A stretch of 64,000 nt of DNA from Acidobacteriota bacterium (GCA_016196065.1 JACPYL010000027.1:372001-436000); one strand, 5' to 3'; shown: positions 47,844-56,356, counted from the stretch's first letter. Notes: generated from the sequence alone by a model not told the origin. Program-made: numbers and translations.

Positions 47844-48488
47844 TTACTGGTTGGTAACGTACGCCAGGAAAATCGGCGCCGCATCGCTGTTTCCGTTCGG
47901 GATCGCTCCATTCTTCTTAATGCGGGTTTCATCTCCGGACATGAAGAATCCACTGAGGGCGCCCTGCAGGGGGGAACGTCCGCCAACGACGGTCTGGTTG
48001 TTGGTGTCGTTCAAGAAAAACACGACGAAGTAGTAGTCGTTCAAGGGAGAGAGCGCGCCCTTGAGCGCATCGAGTTTGATGTAGCACGGGTTCGTCGTGG
48101 ACACCGGCTGGTTAGGGCACACCGACGGGCTGGTTAGATTGATGCTCGGATTGGAAACCAGGCCGAGCGTCAGCTTCTTGGTGCCTAGATTGGCGCCGCC
48201 GCTGCGCGCAGTCTTGTAGAGGACCATGTTGCCGATGTCCACCGTGGATCCTCCGGTGAAGACCAGCGTAAACACGTTAGTGGCGGCCTTGATGCCCAGG
48301 AAGGAAGATCCGGGAATCAGGACTAACTCCGAGAATCCCGCCCAGTTATTGCTGCCGCCGTTGATGGTGCCCACGCCTTCGCTGATGTTTGCGAGCGCCG
48401 CCTGGGGAGCATCGGTTTGCCCCACAGAGTATGTCGCCATCAGGAACATCAGCAACACCGACGCCGTGAATTTGCAGAAAGTTTTCAT
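47844..48488 (-). CDS. Secreted protein of an unknown tandem family, copy 1
   Basis: 214 residues with a Sec signal (about 1-24, YSVGQ). The shared core has NMVLYKTARSG, LVSNPSINL, a Cys pair in VCPNQPVSTTNPC, then LSPLNDYYFVVFFLNDTNNQ and a C-terminal AYVTNQ. It is more diverged than copies 2 and 3, which are closer to each other. The ATG at 48488 follows AGGAG. All-beta character and two conserved cysteines suggest an extracellular, disulfide-stabilised domain. I do not recognise the family. Confidence 0.8.
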   Translation of the reverse strand: MKTFCKFTASVLLMFLMATYSVGQTDAPQAALANISEGVGTINGGSNNWAGFSELVLIPGSSFLGIKAATNVFTLVFTGGSTVDIGNMVLYKTARSGGANLGTKKLTLGLVSNPSINLTSPSVCPNQPVSTTNPCYIKLDALKGALSPLNDYYFVVFFLNDTNNQTVVGGRSPLQGALSGFFMSGDETRIKKNGAIPNGNSDAAPIFLAYVTNQ

Positions 48489-48554
48489 CGTCAATCTCCT
48501 ATTAGAATTTTTGTCGTTCCGTTTTGAGTACGGTTTCCGATCGTGGCGCGTCCA

Positions 48555-49211
48555 CTAGTTCGTCATGACGTACATGAGGAAGTTGGGTGAGCTCCCGTTG
48601 TTTCCAGTGGGGACGGACTGACCGACAGTGAGATGGGTCTGGTCGGATTGCGTGAACCATCCGCTCAGGCTGCTCTGCAGGAACGGCGGGTTCGAAGCAC
48701 CGATCGCGGTGTTGTTCGGGTCGTTGGCAGTGAAAAAGAGGACCAGGTAATAGTCCGACAGAGTGGAGAGCGGAAAGGTAACCGGGTCCAGCCGGACAAT
48801 GCAGGGATTGGATTGCGATGGCTGTATTGCACAGACCGTGGCGTTAGATAGAGCAATGCTCGGATTCGAAACGCCGCCCCGCTTAACAGGAGTGACGGCC
48901 GTGATATTCAGCCGGCCTCGCGGGGTCGTGTAAAGAACCATATTGCTGACGTCGGCGGTGGTGCCGCCAGTGAAGCCGAGGTAGAAAACGGTGGTGCCGG
49001 CTTTGTTGACGACGGGAATGACTCCAGCGCCGCCGATCAGGCTGAGCGAGGAAAACCCGCCCCAGTTGGTGTTAAATCCAGCCGGTCCCACGATACCGCG
49101 AACGATGTTGAGCGGCTTAACCACGGCTTGTTGTGCATCCTGTGCGGCAGCAGGGAGCGAGATTGCGGACGCCATGAGCATCAGCATTGCGAACTTGTAC
49201 AGGGTCTTCAT
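48555..49211 (-). CDS. Secreted protein of an unknown tandem family, copy 2
   Basis: 218 residues with a signal peptide (about 1-22, LPAAAQ). It shares with copy 3 the string VTPVKRGGVSNPSIAL, the pair VCAIQPSQSNPC, DYYLVLFF, DQTHLTVGQSVP and the end NFLMYVMTN. The ATG at 49211 (MKTLYKF) follows GGAGACACTGAA. 25 in-frame codons upstream are not needed. It is 66 bp upstream of copy 1. Confidence 0.8.
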   Translation of the reverse strand: MKTLYKFAMLMLMASAISLPAAAQDAQQAVVKPLNIVRGIVGPAGFNTNWGGFSSLSLIGGAGVIPVVNKAGTTVFYLGFTGGTTADVSNMVLYTTPRGRLNITAVTPVKRGGVSNPSIALSNATVCAIQPSQSNPCIVRLDPVTFPLSTLSDYYLVLFFTANDPNNTAIGASNPPFLQSSLSGWFTQSDQTHLTVGQSVPTGNNGSSPNFLMYVMTN

Positions 49212-49308
49212 TTCAGTGTCTCCGTAATTCGAAATTTGTATTTCGTTTTCGAGTCCGTAAGTCCGTCTACGCCTGTTCGAGCGCAATTGTCGAATTGGCG
49301 CGTGCGGC

Positions 49309-49965
49309 CTAGTTCGTCATGACGTACATCAGGAAATTGGTTGCGCGATCCGCCCCGCCGGGAAGAGATTGACCGACTGTAAGGTGAGTCAAGTCTTGGC
49401 CTCCGAAGAAAGTAGAGCCAAGAGTGCTCTGTAAAGTGCGGGGTTGGGCGGCGCCCAGACTCGAGTTGTTTGTGTTGTTCGTGAAGAACACGATCAGGTA
49501 GTAATCATTCGCAGGTGCGAGCGTAATCGAAGTCGGATCGAAACGGACGATGCAGGGGTTGGCTGTCGAAAGCGGCTGCGTTGGACAGACCGATGTATTG
49601 GTCAGAATGATACTCGGATTGGAAACTCCACCCAGCTTAACCGGCGTCACTGCGGTGACCTTCAAGCTGCCGCGTGCGGTCGTGTACAGAACCATGTTGG
49701 TGATATCCGCCTCGGTTCCGGCGGTAAATCCGAAATAGAAAACGGTCGTGGTGCTGGTGATGGGGTAGAGGCCAGAACCCGGAATCGCATCGAGCAGTGA
49801 GAAATTCGCCCAGCTGTTATCGGATCCGATCGGCCCGGATACGCCGCGCACCAGATTCTGGGGCTCGGCATCAGGTCTCGGAGTGTGTGACTTCTGCGAA
49901 AACCCGGACACTGTGATTGCAAACAGCATCAGTGTAAGGGTCGCGATTTTCTGAACGGTATTCAT
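49309..49965 (-). CDS. Secreted protein of an unknown tandem family, copy 3 (first in operon)
   Basis: 218 residues with a signal peptide (about 1-23, SGFSQ). The core motif is NMVLYTTARGSLKVTAVTPV, the Cys pair VCPTQPLSTANPC, DYYLIVFFTNNTNN, then LTHLTVGQSLP and NFLMYVMTN. The ATG at 49965 follows AAGGAGATTCC. It is the promoter-proximal copy, with a structured leader hairpin between 49998 and 50035. Confidence 0.8.
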   Translation of the reverse strand: MNTVQKIATLTLMLFAITVSGFSQKSHTPRPDAEPQNLVRGVSGPIGSDNSWANFSLLDAIPGSGLYPITSTTTVFYFGFTAGTEADITNMVLYTTARGSLKVTAVTPVKLGGVSNPSIILTNTSVCPTQPLSTANPCIVRFDPTSITLAPANDYYLIVFFTNNTNNSSLGAAQPRTLQSTLGSTFFGGQDLTHLTVGQSLPGGADRATNFLMYVMTN

Positions 49966-49997
49966 GGAATCTCCTTGAATGATTTGTGGCGCAGTTA

Positions 49998-50035
49998 CCC
50001 AACGCATGCCGGCTCTTTCGAGCCGACGTTCTGGG
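49998..50035 (-). promoter_or_regulatory. Structured 5' leader of the paralogue operon
   Basis: Read on the minus strand, CCCAGAACG and CGTTGGG pair with a two-base bulge and enclose CGGCTC GAAA GAGCCG, a perfect stem closed by a GAAA tetraloop. The whole element is 38 bases and lies 32 bases before the start codon. It could stabilise the mRNA or act as a regulatory structure. I compared it in mind with the c-di-GMP-I riboswitch and it does not match. Confidence 0.5.
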
Positions 50036-50507
50036 AGTTACACGGACGGCCATGCCCACACACAGTCGTCTTAGTTTTGGAGGTTGTGACCGATCTTGAG
50101 GTACTTCAGGTCCTCAGAACTACCAAGGCGAGGTAGGGGATCCTCGTCTGCGGCATTCTATACTCTCTGCTCTGACGGTTGGGTCAAAAAAAGGAGAGGC
50201 CCGAGATTTTGTTCCGCTTATTTGCATGGTTGCAAATTCATGCACTCTCCCGAGGTCTATAACGATTGTGGATGTGAGTGTCTGTGACCGATGCCTGGAA
50301 AACGCGATCGCGACTTCTGAGGGACTCTCTCTTGAAATGGCGATCCAGTCAATGGATTGCAAGTAACGCGTTTCTGACGTGTGAATGACGAGGCAACGTG
50401 ATTAGTCGCATACAGTTACGGCGGCTTCTGCCGCGCCTTGAGGATAGGAAGAAGAAGGGCTCTCTGCGGTTCCTTCAAATCGGCGAACATCGAGTGTAGG
50501 GAGAGTC
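50036..50507. other. Intergenic region with one dyad, no gene seen
   Basis: This stretch lies between the paralogue operon and the TonB gene. It contains ATTTGCATGGTTGCAAAT (50220-50237), a perfect 7-bp dyad with a TGGT centre that could be a regulator site, and an A7 run at 50185-50191. No open frame has convincing composition. Both neighbours run on the minus strand, so the operon promoter is expected here, but I cannot place its boxes. Confidence 0.5.
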
Positions 50508-51602
50508 CTAATAGAGCCGGAAGTTGACTTCGATGTTGACCAGGACAGAGACGGCTTGGCCATTCATCCTGCCTGGCTCGAAACGCCATTGGCGGACGGC
50601 ATCCCAGGCCTTTTCATCGAGGCCCAACCCGAGGGAGCGAACGACGCGAACGTCGCGAGCCCTCCCGTCTTCGCCAACGACAACGCTCAGGACCACGACT
50701 CCCTGATACTTCTGCTGGCGAGCCTCATCGGAGTATTCGGGTTCGGGATCGTAGAGCACACGCGGCGCGCTGACTCCGCGACCCACGAAGTAGGGACCGC
50801 CGCCGAATCCGCCTCCCCAGCCATTGCCCACTCCCGGCCCTCGGCCCGGTCCGACTCCTCCGCTATCGCCGATCCCGATTCCGCCGTTGGCTCCGGGGCC
50901 ATTGGAAGATGCGGCTGAAATGCGTGAGTAAGGATCGCCGATCTGGCTCGTCTGCGAGAATGACAATTCGGGTGGTCCAACCACGGTGGGCTCAGCAGAA
51001 AGCTTGGGCTGCTCATTGCGCACGATGATTGCGGGCGGAGTGATTTGCGCCCGGTCAAAGCGCGGGGGATTGCCCTTCGACGCTGGATTCTGATCCTGGT
51101 CCCCGCCACTACCACCGCCACCAGTATGATCAGGGGCGGCCGGAAAAACATATGCGCGCAGGTCGGTAACGACGACGGAATCTACCTGGGTTCTCGGGTG
51201 GAGCGTTTGCGCTGTCCAGATACCCGACGTGACCAGGAGAGCAACCACAAGAGTGTGCGCTCCCAGCGATGCCATGAAACTGCTGCGCTGAACGGGATAT
51301 AAACCGTATCCGGAGCGGGTCAGTGTGGGCAGGATGGCAGTCAGGGGCGTTCGCTCGTCCTGAGGAATTGTGGGGATAGCGCGAACTCGCGTGGACTTCT
51401 TCAAATCGGCAGGCACCGTTTGCATCATCAGGTCGGCTTTGAGCTGAGCTTTAAAACAAGGTCTGGGAAGCGTGCACAGACCGGCAGCGACGTTGAGCAA
51501 CTTGCCGACTTCGGGATCACCCGCGGGCGATTCCCAATTGTTGTTCGTCAGCAGAGCTTCGATTTCAGCATCGAGTCGATCAACCAGTTGGCGGTCAGAC
51601 AT
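50508..51602 (-). CDS. TonB-family protein with cytoplasmic N-terminal domain
   Basis: 364 residues in four parts. A soluble N-terminus (1-108, with CTLPRPC at 43-49) precedes one transmembrane helix (about 109-130), a Gly/Pro-rich periplasmic linker (about 150-265, GGGSGGDQDQNP and GIGIGDSGGVGPGRGPGV) and a TonB C-terminal domain (about 280-364, PEYSDEARQQKYQGVVVLSV, WRFEPGRMNGQAV, VNFRLY). Normal TonB has almost no cytoplasmic part. The gene overlaps the sigma factor gene by eight bases, so the N-terminal domain may act as its anti-sigma domain; that is inference. Confidence 0.85.
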   Translation of the reverse strand: MSDRQLVDRLDAEIEALLTNNNWESPAGDPEVGKLLNVAAGLCTLPRPCFKAQLKADLMMQTVPADLKKSTRVRAIPTIPQDERTPLTAILPTLTRSGYGLYPVQRSSFMASLGAHTLVVALLVTSGIWTAQTLHPRTQVDSVVVTDLRAYVFPAAPDHTGGGGSGGDQDQNPASKGNPPRFDRAQITPPAIIVRNEQPKLSAEPTVVGPPELSFSQTSQIGDPYSRISAASSNGPGANGGIGIGDSGGVGPGRGPGVGNGWGGGFGGGPYFVGRGVSAPRVLYDPEPEYSDEARQQKYQGVVVLSVVVGEDGRARDVRVVRSLGLGLDEKAWDAVRQWRFEPGRMNGQAVSVLVNIEVNFRLY

Positions 51603-52146
51603 AGCGACTCCTCATTTGGGTCCGAAGATTCTGCAAAGCGCGAAACTGTAACTGCTTGATGGCGCCCTCGCTGCGGCCTAACTCGTGCGCAATTTCCCGC
51701 AGGCTTTTCTGTTCGACAAAGCGCCGGCAGATCACAAGTCGCTGGTCGGACGGCAGTTCGTCCACCAACTGAAACAGCATCAGGTTCTCTTCGGTCCGGG
51801 CATCGACTCCCGTTTCGTCCCAATCGTTCTGCGGAACCTCGGATTGCTTTCCAAATCGTCGCCAGCGCTCGGCGAGGCGGTTGCCGGCGATTCCCAGAAG
51901 CCAGGCCGCGAACGGAACGCCCTTCCACTCAAAACGCGCGAGAGTGCGGAGAGCTTCGTGGAAGACTTCTGCGGTCAGATCTTCGGCGTCCTGGCGGCTC
52001 GGAACGCGGCGCGCGATGAAGGCGTAGATGCGGTCGAAATTATTCTCATAAAGTTCGCCAAAGTCGGCTGGGTCGCGCTGCGCTGCCGCGATTTGACGCT
52101 CTTCATCCGTTACAGTTTCAAGAAGTTTCAAAACGTTCTCCCGCAT
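51595..52146 (-). CDS. ECF-like sigma-70 family factor
   Basis: 183 residues. Region 2: ADFGELYENNFDRIYAFIAR and DAEDLTAEVFHEALRTLARF, then FAAWLLGIAGNRLAERWRR. Region 4: LPSDQRLVICRRFVEQKSL and REIAHELGRSEGAIKQLQFR, which recognise the -10 and -35 elements. The ATG is at 52146. The stop lies inside the start of the TonB-family gene, giving coupled translation. Confidence 0.92.
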   Translation of the reverse strand: MRENVLKLLETVTDEERQIAAAQRDPADFGELYENNFDRIYAFIARRVPSRQDAEDLTAEVFHEALRTLARFEWKGVPFAAWLLGIAGNRLAERWRRFGKQSEVPQNDWDETGVDARTEENLMLFQLVDELPSDQRLVICRRFVEQKSLREIAHELGRSEGAIKQLQFRALQNLRTQMRSRYV

Positions 52147-52240
52147 GAGCCGTTCTGACTGGATAATCGTGGGATGCGGGCAAAAGGTTACGCAGGCAGA
52201 GAAAAATGATTGTTACTGCGACTTAGGATGGGCGGTCGAT

Positions 52241-52858
52241 CTATGGCTCGGGAGGGCCGGACGGACTGTTGTCGAGGGGGGCGAGGGGCAGGCGAGCTGC
52301 TCCGCTGAGTAGTTCGCGTTCGTGGTCGGAGAAGCTACTCTTGTAGCGCTCGGAGTTGATTCGATCCTCGCGCTGTTCCGGAGTCAGGTCGCGCATCTCG
52401 CGGACGGCGGACGTGAGCAGGCGCCGGCGCGGAGGCGGTAGCTGCTGGATCTGCTTGAAGAGCCCTTTGGCCTGTTGTTTCTGTTCGTGCGTGAGGTGCT
52501 CCCAGGTCTCCATCCGGCTCAACATGCGTTCCTGTTGCTGCGGAGGCAGGCTGGAAAACCGTTGCAAGCGTTGCAGGAGCTGTGCCTGGCGCGCGGGGGG
52601 CAGTTTCTGGAATTCGGGATCGTTCTGCAGTGCCTCGCGCTGCTTCTCGGGAGGCAGGTCCTTGTAGCGGCGCAGCCAGTCTCCGGAGTGATTCTGCGCG
52701 GCACGTTCGCTCTGCCTCTCGGCTCGCTGCTGCTGCCGCTGTTGTATCTTCTGTTGCCGCCGAGCATGCAGGCCGGGACTCTGGGCAAACGCCGGAGCCG
52801 CGGCTAGACACAGGCCAGCCAGTGCCGCGATCACGAATTTTGTCCGCCCTGATAACAC
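52241..52858 (-). CDS. DUF3106 protein, exported, glutamine/arginine-rich
   Basis: 205 residues with a signal peptide (about 1-25, PAFAQ). The mature part is charged and helical: a QQKIQQRQQQRAERQSERA coil, then repeats of the form LPPEKQREALQNDPEFQKLP, LPPQQQERMLSRMETWEHL and LTPEQREDRI, the DUF3106 pattern. A CpxP/Spy-like periplasmic binding or sensing role is plausible. It follows the zinc-finger anti-sigma gene by 20 bp and probably belongs to that regulatory unit. Confidence 0.85.
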   Translation of the reverse strand: MLSGRTKFVIAALAGLCLAAAPAFAQSPGLHARRQQKIQQRQQQRAERQSERAAQNHSGDWLRRYKDLPPEKQREALQNDPEFQKLPPARQAQLLQRLQRFSSLPPQQQERMLSRMETWEHLTHEQKQQAKGLFKQIQQLPPPRRRLLTSAVREMRDLTPEQREDRINSERYKSSFSDHERELLSGAARLPLAPLDNSPSGPPEP

Positions 52859-52878
52859 CGGGTTGCTCCTGTTAATTC

Positions 52879-53379
52879 TTACGGATTCGCTGTGACGTCG
52901 TTCTGAACTTGCAGCTCATCGAGCACATCAAAGTCGGCATACAGGTCATCATTTTTTTCGAGCGCCTGCAAATCGCCTACCGCTGTTCCGGGTGCTGCAG
53001 GAAGGCCAGGCACGGGGATGACAATGGCTAACTCCTGCGCTGGGCCTGGAAATAGCATGTCGCGATTGCCGATGACGAGTGCGCCCACAATCATCAATGC
53101 TGCCGCCGAAAGACCAAATGCCGGCTGCCGCAGCCAGTGAAGCCATCCGGCTGCCGGACGCGCCTTTTCTTCCCGGATGCGCGCGCCCAGGCGCGTATCA
53201 AAATACGGGCCGGGATCGGGCGCTCCCCATTGGTCGAGCAGCGCCATCGTCTGCCGGAATCCCTGCAACTTCGCCGCACACGAAGAACAGGAAGCCAGGT
53301 GCGTCTGGACATCAGGCGTCCCCTGGTCCATGCCGGCGGCCACGTCGGGCAACAATTCACGTACTTGCATGCAATTCAT
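52879..53379 (-). CDS. Membrane-anchored zinc-finger anti-sigma factor
   Basis: 166 residues. The zf-HC2 motif is MNCMQVRELLPDVAAGM...VQTHLASCSSCAAKL, with His26-x-x-x-Cys-x-x-Cys ligands. A transmembrane helix is near 87-105 (LSAAALMIVGALVIG), and the acidic periplasmic tail ends DVTANP. It would bind and hold the sigma factor coded 10 bp upstream, releasing it on an envelope signal, perhaps with help from the DUF3106 protein. Confidence 0.9.
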   Translation of the reverse strand: MNCMQVRELLPDVAAGMDQGTPDVQTHLASCSSCAAKLQGFRQTMALLDQWGAPDPGPYFDTRLGARIREEKARPAAGWLHWLRQPAFGLSAAALMIVGALVIGNRDMLFPGPAQELAIVIPVPGLPAAPGTAVGDLQALEKNDDLYADFDVLDELQVQNDVTANP

Positions 53380-53389
53380 ACTGCGTCCC

Positions 53390-54166
53390 CTATTTCGCCA
53401 AAACCAATTCTCTTAACTGTTCGCGCAGCGTTTCGTAAGCGCGATACAACAGCGACTTCGTCGCGGACTCGCTCAACTTCAATACGTCGGCGATTTCACG
53501 ATAATCCATTTGCTGATACTTATGCATGATCACGGCCATGCGCTGGCGTTCCGGGAGCGCCTGCACTCTTCGCCGGATCGCGGCCATACGTTCCCGCCGC
53601 AGCATCTGTTCTTCAACGGTTAAAGAGTCATCTGCCAGGTCAGGAGTCGTTCCAGTTTCCTGATCGGGCTCGTCGAGCCGCACCGTGTTTTCTGCACGCT
53701 CGTGGCGCGTATCGCGCGCGTGGTTCACGGCCAGGTTGGTCGCAATCCGGTAGAGCCAGGTGTTGAACTTCGCACTGGCCTCATACTTTTCGCGCGAGCG
53801 ATAGACGCGCAGAAAAACTTCCTGCGCTAATTCTTCCGCGGCGGCGGGATTGTGGCACATGCGGTACATGAAGCCGACCATCTGCCGCCGGTATTTCTGA
53901 ACCAGAAACGTGAAGGCGGACTCATCACCCGTCTTGACGCGAAGCATGATCTCGGCATCGGTCGTCAGTTCCGAAGCTCCAGCAATCACGGTCGGCAGGG
54001 ATCCTCCCGTGGTCAGCAGTGCTCGATCGATGGCCATGCTGCTCACAGGAATTGGAACCCCAGGCGGAGGAGAAAGTTGCGCCTGGCCCGGAGACTGTCG
54101 AGGCGTAGAAGTGCCTTCTAATGAATCAGTTACACTGCGAGCGCCCGGGGCGTCGGAGGCTGGCAT
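53390..54166 (-). CDS. ECF sigma factor, RpoE-like
   Basis: 258 residues. A polar N-terminal extension (about 1-70) precedes region 2 (DESAFTFLVQKYRRQMVGFM, AAAEELAQEVFLRVYRSREK, FNTWLYRIATNLAVNHARD) and region 4 (LPERQRMAVIMHKYQQMDY, REIADVLKLSESATKSLLYR). The ATG at 54166 has GGAGAG ten bases upstream. A later ATG (54037) would remove the extension and give the more usual length of about 210. The anti-sigma gene follows in the same unit. Confidence 0.9.
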   Translation of the reverse strand: MPASDAPGARSVTDSLEGTSTPRQSPGQAQLSPPPGVPIPVSSMAIDRALLTTGGSLPTVIAGASELTTDAEIMLRVKTGDESAFTFLVQKYRRQMVGFMYRMCHNPAAAEELAQEVFLRVYRSREKYEASAKFNTWLYRIATNLAVNHARDTRHERAENTVRLDEPDQETGTTPDLADDSLTVEEQMLRRERMAAIRRRVQALPERQRMAVIMHKYQQMDYREIADVLKLSESATKSLLYRAYETLREQLRELVLAK

Positions 54167-54305
54167 GGCAGGAAAGCTCTCCAAAGGCTATCTGGAGGCG
54201 GGAACGGGGTCAAGATGCGGGATGGGTACCAGTCGTGCAAACCGAAATCGCGTGGCCGAGTAGAAGTTCGAAAGAAACCAACCGAAGCAGATGAGCAGGA
54301 AGCGA

Positions 54306-54380
54306 TGGTGGGCGCTATAGGATTCGAACCTATGACTTCCACCGTGTGAAGGTGGCACTCTACCGCTGAGTTAAGCGCCC
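54306..54380 (-). tRNA. tRNA-Val (anticodon CAC)
   Basis: On the minus strand GGGCGCT...AGCGCCC closes the acceptor stem, followed by discriminator A and an encoded CCA (54306-54308). The D-arm has CTCAGCGGTAGAG. The anticodon arm is CCACC TTCACAC GGTGG with CAC in the loop. The T-arm has the GGTTCGAATCC sequence. Length is 75 including CCA. It lies between the sigma factor gene and the CDF-like gene. Confidence 0.96.
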
Positions 54381-54539
54381 GACCGCGGAAGGTTCCTAAA
54401 TTCTACAACATCACCCGCGACAGTGTCCTCGGCGGTCTCCAATCCGCTGCAGAAACCCTCGCGGTGGCCGCTGTTCTAGACTGGTGCCTCCGGACTTTCA
54501 CCGCAGATCAAGCTCTCCCCAACCCGCTACACTTGAGCG

Positions 54540-55166
54540 ATGGCAACGGACTCGCTTACTCGCCTCCAGGATGTCCGGCGCGGGATCGCGCTCGAATACC
54601 TCACCATCGGATGGAACCTGCTGGAGTGTTTGGTCGCTCTGATCGCTGGCTTCACCGCGGGAAGCGTTGCCCTGGTTGGCTTCGGCGTGGATTCAGCAAT
54701 TGAAAGCGCCTCCGGTTCAGTGCTGCTCTGGCGGCTCCATGCCGAGCGGCGTGGGAGTCACGTTGAAACCATCGAACGCAAGGCTCTCAAGCTGGTAGGT
54801 CTGAGCTTCTTTTTGCTCGCCGCATACGTGGCCTACGATTCAGTTGTGACCCTATTCGAGCGAAAAGAACCCGAGCGGAGTTTTGTCGGAATCGTCCTGG
54901 CGATAGTTTCGCTGATCGTGATGCCGCGGCTAGCCCGCGCAAAGCGGAGAGCGGCCGCCAACCTGAATAGCGCAGCCCTGCTGGCCGACTCGCGGCAGAC
55001 CTCGCTTTGCGCGTACCTCTCAGCCATTTTGGTAGGTGGACTGGTTTTGAACGCTGCACTCGGCTGGTGGTGGGCCGATCCGATTGCAGCCTTGGTGATG
55101 GTGCCCATCATCGCCAACGAAGGTAGGGAAGCCATGAAGGGCGAACCCTGTGCAGACTGCCACTAG
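54540..55166 (+). CDS. Short CDF-like cation transporter
   Basis: 208 residues with about six helices. EYLTIGWNLLECLVALIAGF and FGVDSAIESASGSVLLWRLH hold the first cation site residues, and LLADSRQTSLCAYLSAILV with WWWADPIAALVMVPIIANE the second, as in cation diffusion facilitators. It lacks the usual C-terminal cytoplasmic domain, ending with EPCADCH, a small Cys/His tail that could bind metal. The substrate is unknown. Confidence 0.75.
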   Translation: MATDSLTRLQDVRRGIALEYLTIGWNLLECLVALIAGFTAGSVALVGFGVDSAIESASGSVLLWRLHAERRGSHVETIERKALKLVGLSFFLLAAYVAYDSVVTLFERKEPERSFVGIVLAIVSLIVMPRLARAKRRAAANLNSAALLADSRQTSLCAYLSAILVGGLVLNAALGWWWADPIAALVMVPIIANEGREAMKGEPCADCH

Positions 55167-55420
55167 CCACAAACCCCTAAGCTGCCGGCGCCGATGCTAC
55201 CAACGTTGATGTGAGCGCACCAGGTCACTGAGCCGAGCGGACCGGCAGAGTGATCGAGTGACACTCCAACTGCAACCCCACAACGATGAAAAGAAACGAT
55301 CCCGCGAGGAAGGAAGAAACCACAGAAGGCCAACCGACACCGGGAAGTAGTGTGCCTTCGTTTGCTGTGCTCGACAAGTAAGCAAATTCCGGCTCGCGGA
55401 GATGCTAAGATTTCCGATCA

Positions 55421-56356
55421 ATGGCCATTCGCCGCAAAGCCAAAAAGTTAGTGGGCACGGCCGTCAAAGCTGTGCGCGCGCGCAAGGTTGACCATCGTGA
55501 TGGGACGGAGCTGGTCATCATCACGGGCATGAGTGGTTCAGGGAAGGCTTCGGCGCTGAAGGCGTTCGAAGATCTGGGCTACTACTGCGTCGATAACCTT
55601 CCTGTCGATCTGATTCCCCGTTTTGCGGAACTGGCGTTGCAGTCGGGCGAAATTCCGCGTACTGCGCTGGTGGTGGACGTGCGGGAGGGGACGCAGTTGG
55701 AGCGCTTGCCCGCGATTGTGAAGTCCATCAAGCGGATGATTCCAACGCGGGTGATTTTCCTCGAAGCGAGCGACGCGTCTCTGCTGCGGCGATTCTCCGA
55801 GACTCGCCGGCCGCATCCGCTGGGCACCGATACTACCGTCAAGGCTTCGCTGACTGCTGAGCGGCGGCACTTGCGATCCTTACGCGCGATTGCCGACCTG
55901 GTGATCGATACTTCGAAGTTCAATGTGCACGAACTGCGTTCGCATTTGACTGATCGTTTCAAACAGCATTCGGGAAGCAACCAGACCATTCTTGTGTCGT
56001 GCGTGAGTTTTGGATTCCGCCATGGTGTGCCGGACGATGCCGATCTGGTGTTCGATGTGCGCTTTCTTCCCAATCCACATTTTGTGCCCGAGTTCCGGCC
56101 GCTGACCGGACGGCATCCGCGGGTTGCGAAGTACATACGATCGTTTCCGCAGACGCAGGAATTCATCAACCGTATTTCGGATCTGCTGGTGTATTTGTTG
56201 CCGCACTATATCCGCGAAGGCAAAAGTTATCTTACGATCAGCTTCGGCTGCACCGGCGGACAGCACCGCTCGGTGATGATCGCGGAGGAAGTCGGCAAGC
56301 GGCTGCGCAAGGCCGCTTACAAAGTAAAAGTCACGCACCGGGACATGCCGAAGTAG
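55421..56356 (+). CDS. rapZ: RNase adapter protein RapZ/YvcJ
   Basis: 311 residues. The P-loop GMSGSGKAS is at 36-44, with Ala where Ser or Thr usually follows the Lys. DLGYYCVDNLPVDLIPRFAE is the family signature, and the C-terminal domain has FGCTGGQHRSVMIAE. In E. coli it binds GlmZ and guides RNase E; elsewhere it acts in cell-wall precursor control. The ATG at 55421 is used. A 254-bp gap upstream shows no clear signal; downstream, the exporter gene begins after 46 bp. Confidence 0.93.
   Translation: MAIRRKAKKLVGTAVKAVRARKVDHRDGTELVIITGMSGSGKASALKAFEDLGYYCVDNLPVDLIPRFAELALQSGEIPRTALVVDVREGTQLERLPAIVKSIKRMIPTRVIFLEASDASLLRRFSETRRPHPLGTDTTVKASLTAERRHLRSLRAIADLVIDTSKFNVHELRSHLTDRFKQHSGSNQTILVSCVSFGFRHGVPDDADLVFDVRFLPNPHFVPEFRPLTGRHPRVAKYIRSFPQTQEFINRISDLLVYLLPHYIREGKSYLTISFGCTGGQHRSVMIAEEVGKRLRKAAYKVKVTHRDMPK

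Noticed and set aside
49998-50060. c-di-GMP-I riboswitch upstream of the secreted paralogues
   Set aside because: The GAAA-capped stem was suggestive, but the conserved core sequences and second hairpin of the class are missing.
50096-50287. 63-residue plus-strand open frame in the gap before the TonB gene
   Set aside because: No ribosome-binding site, and its residue composition is not like that of real proteins here; it also lies in the expected promoter region of the minus-strand operon.
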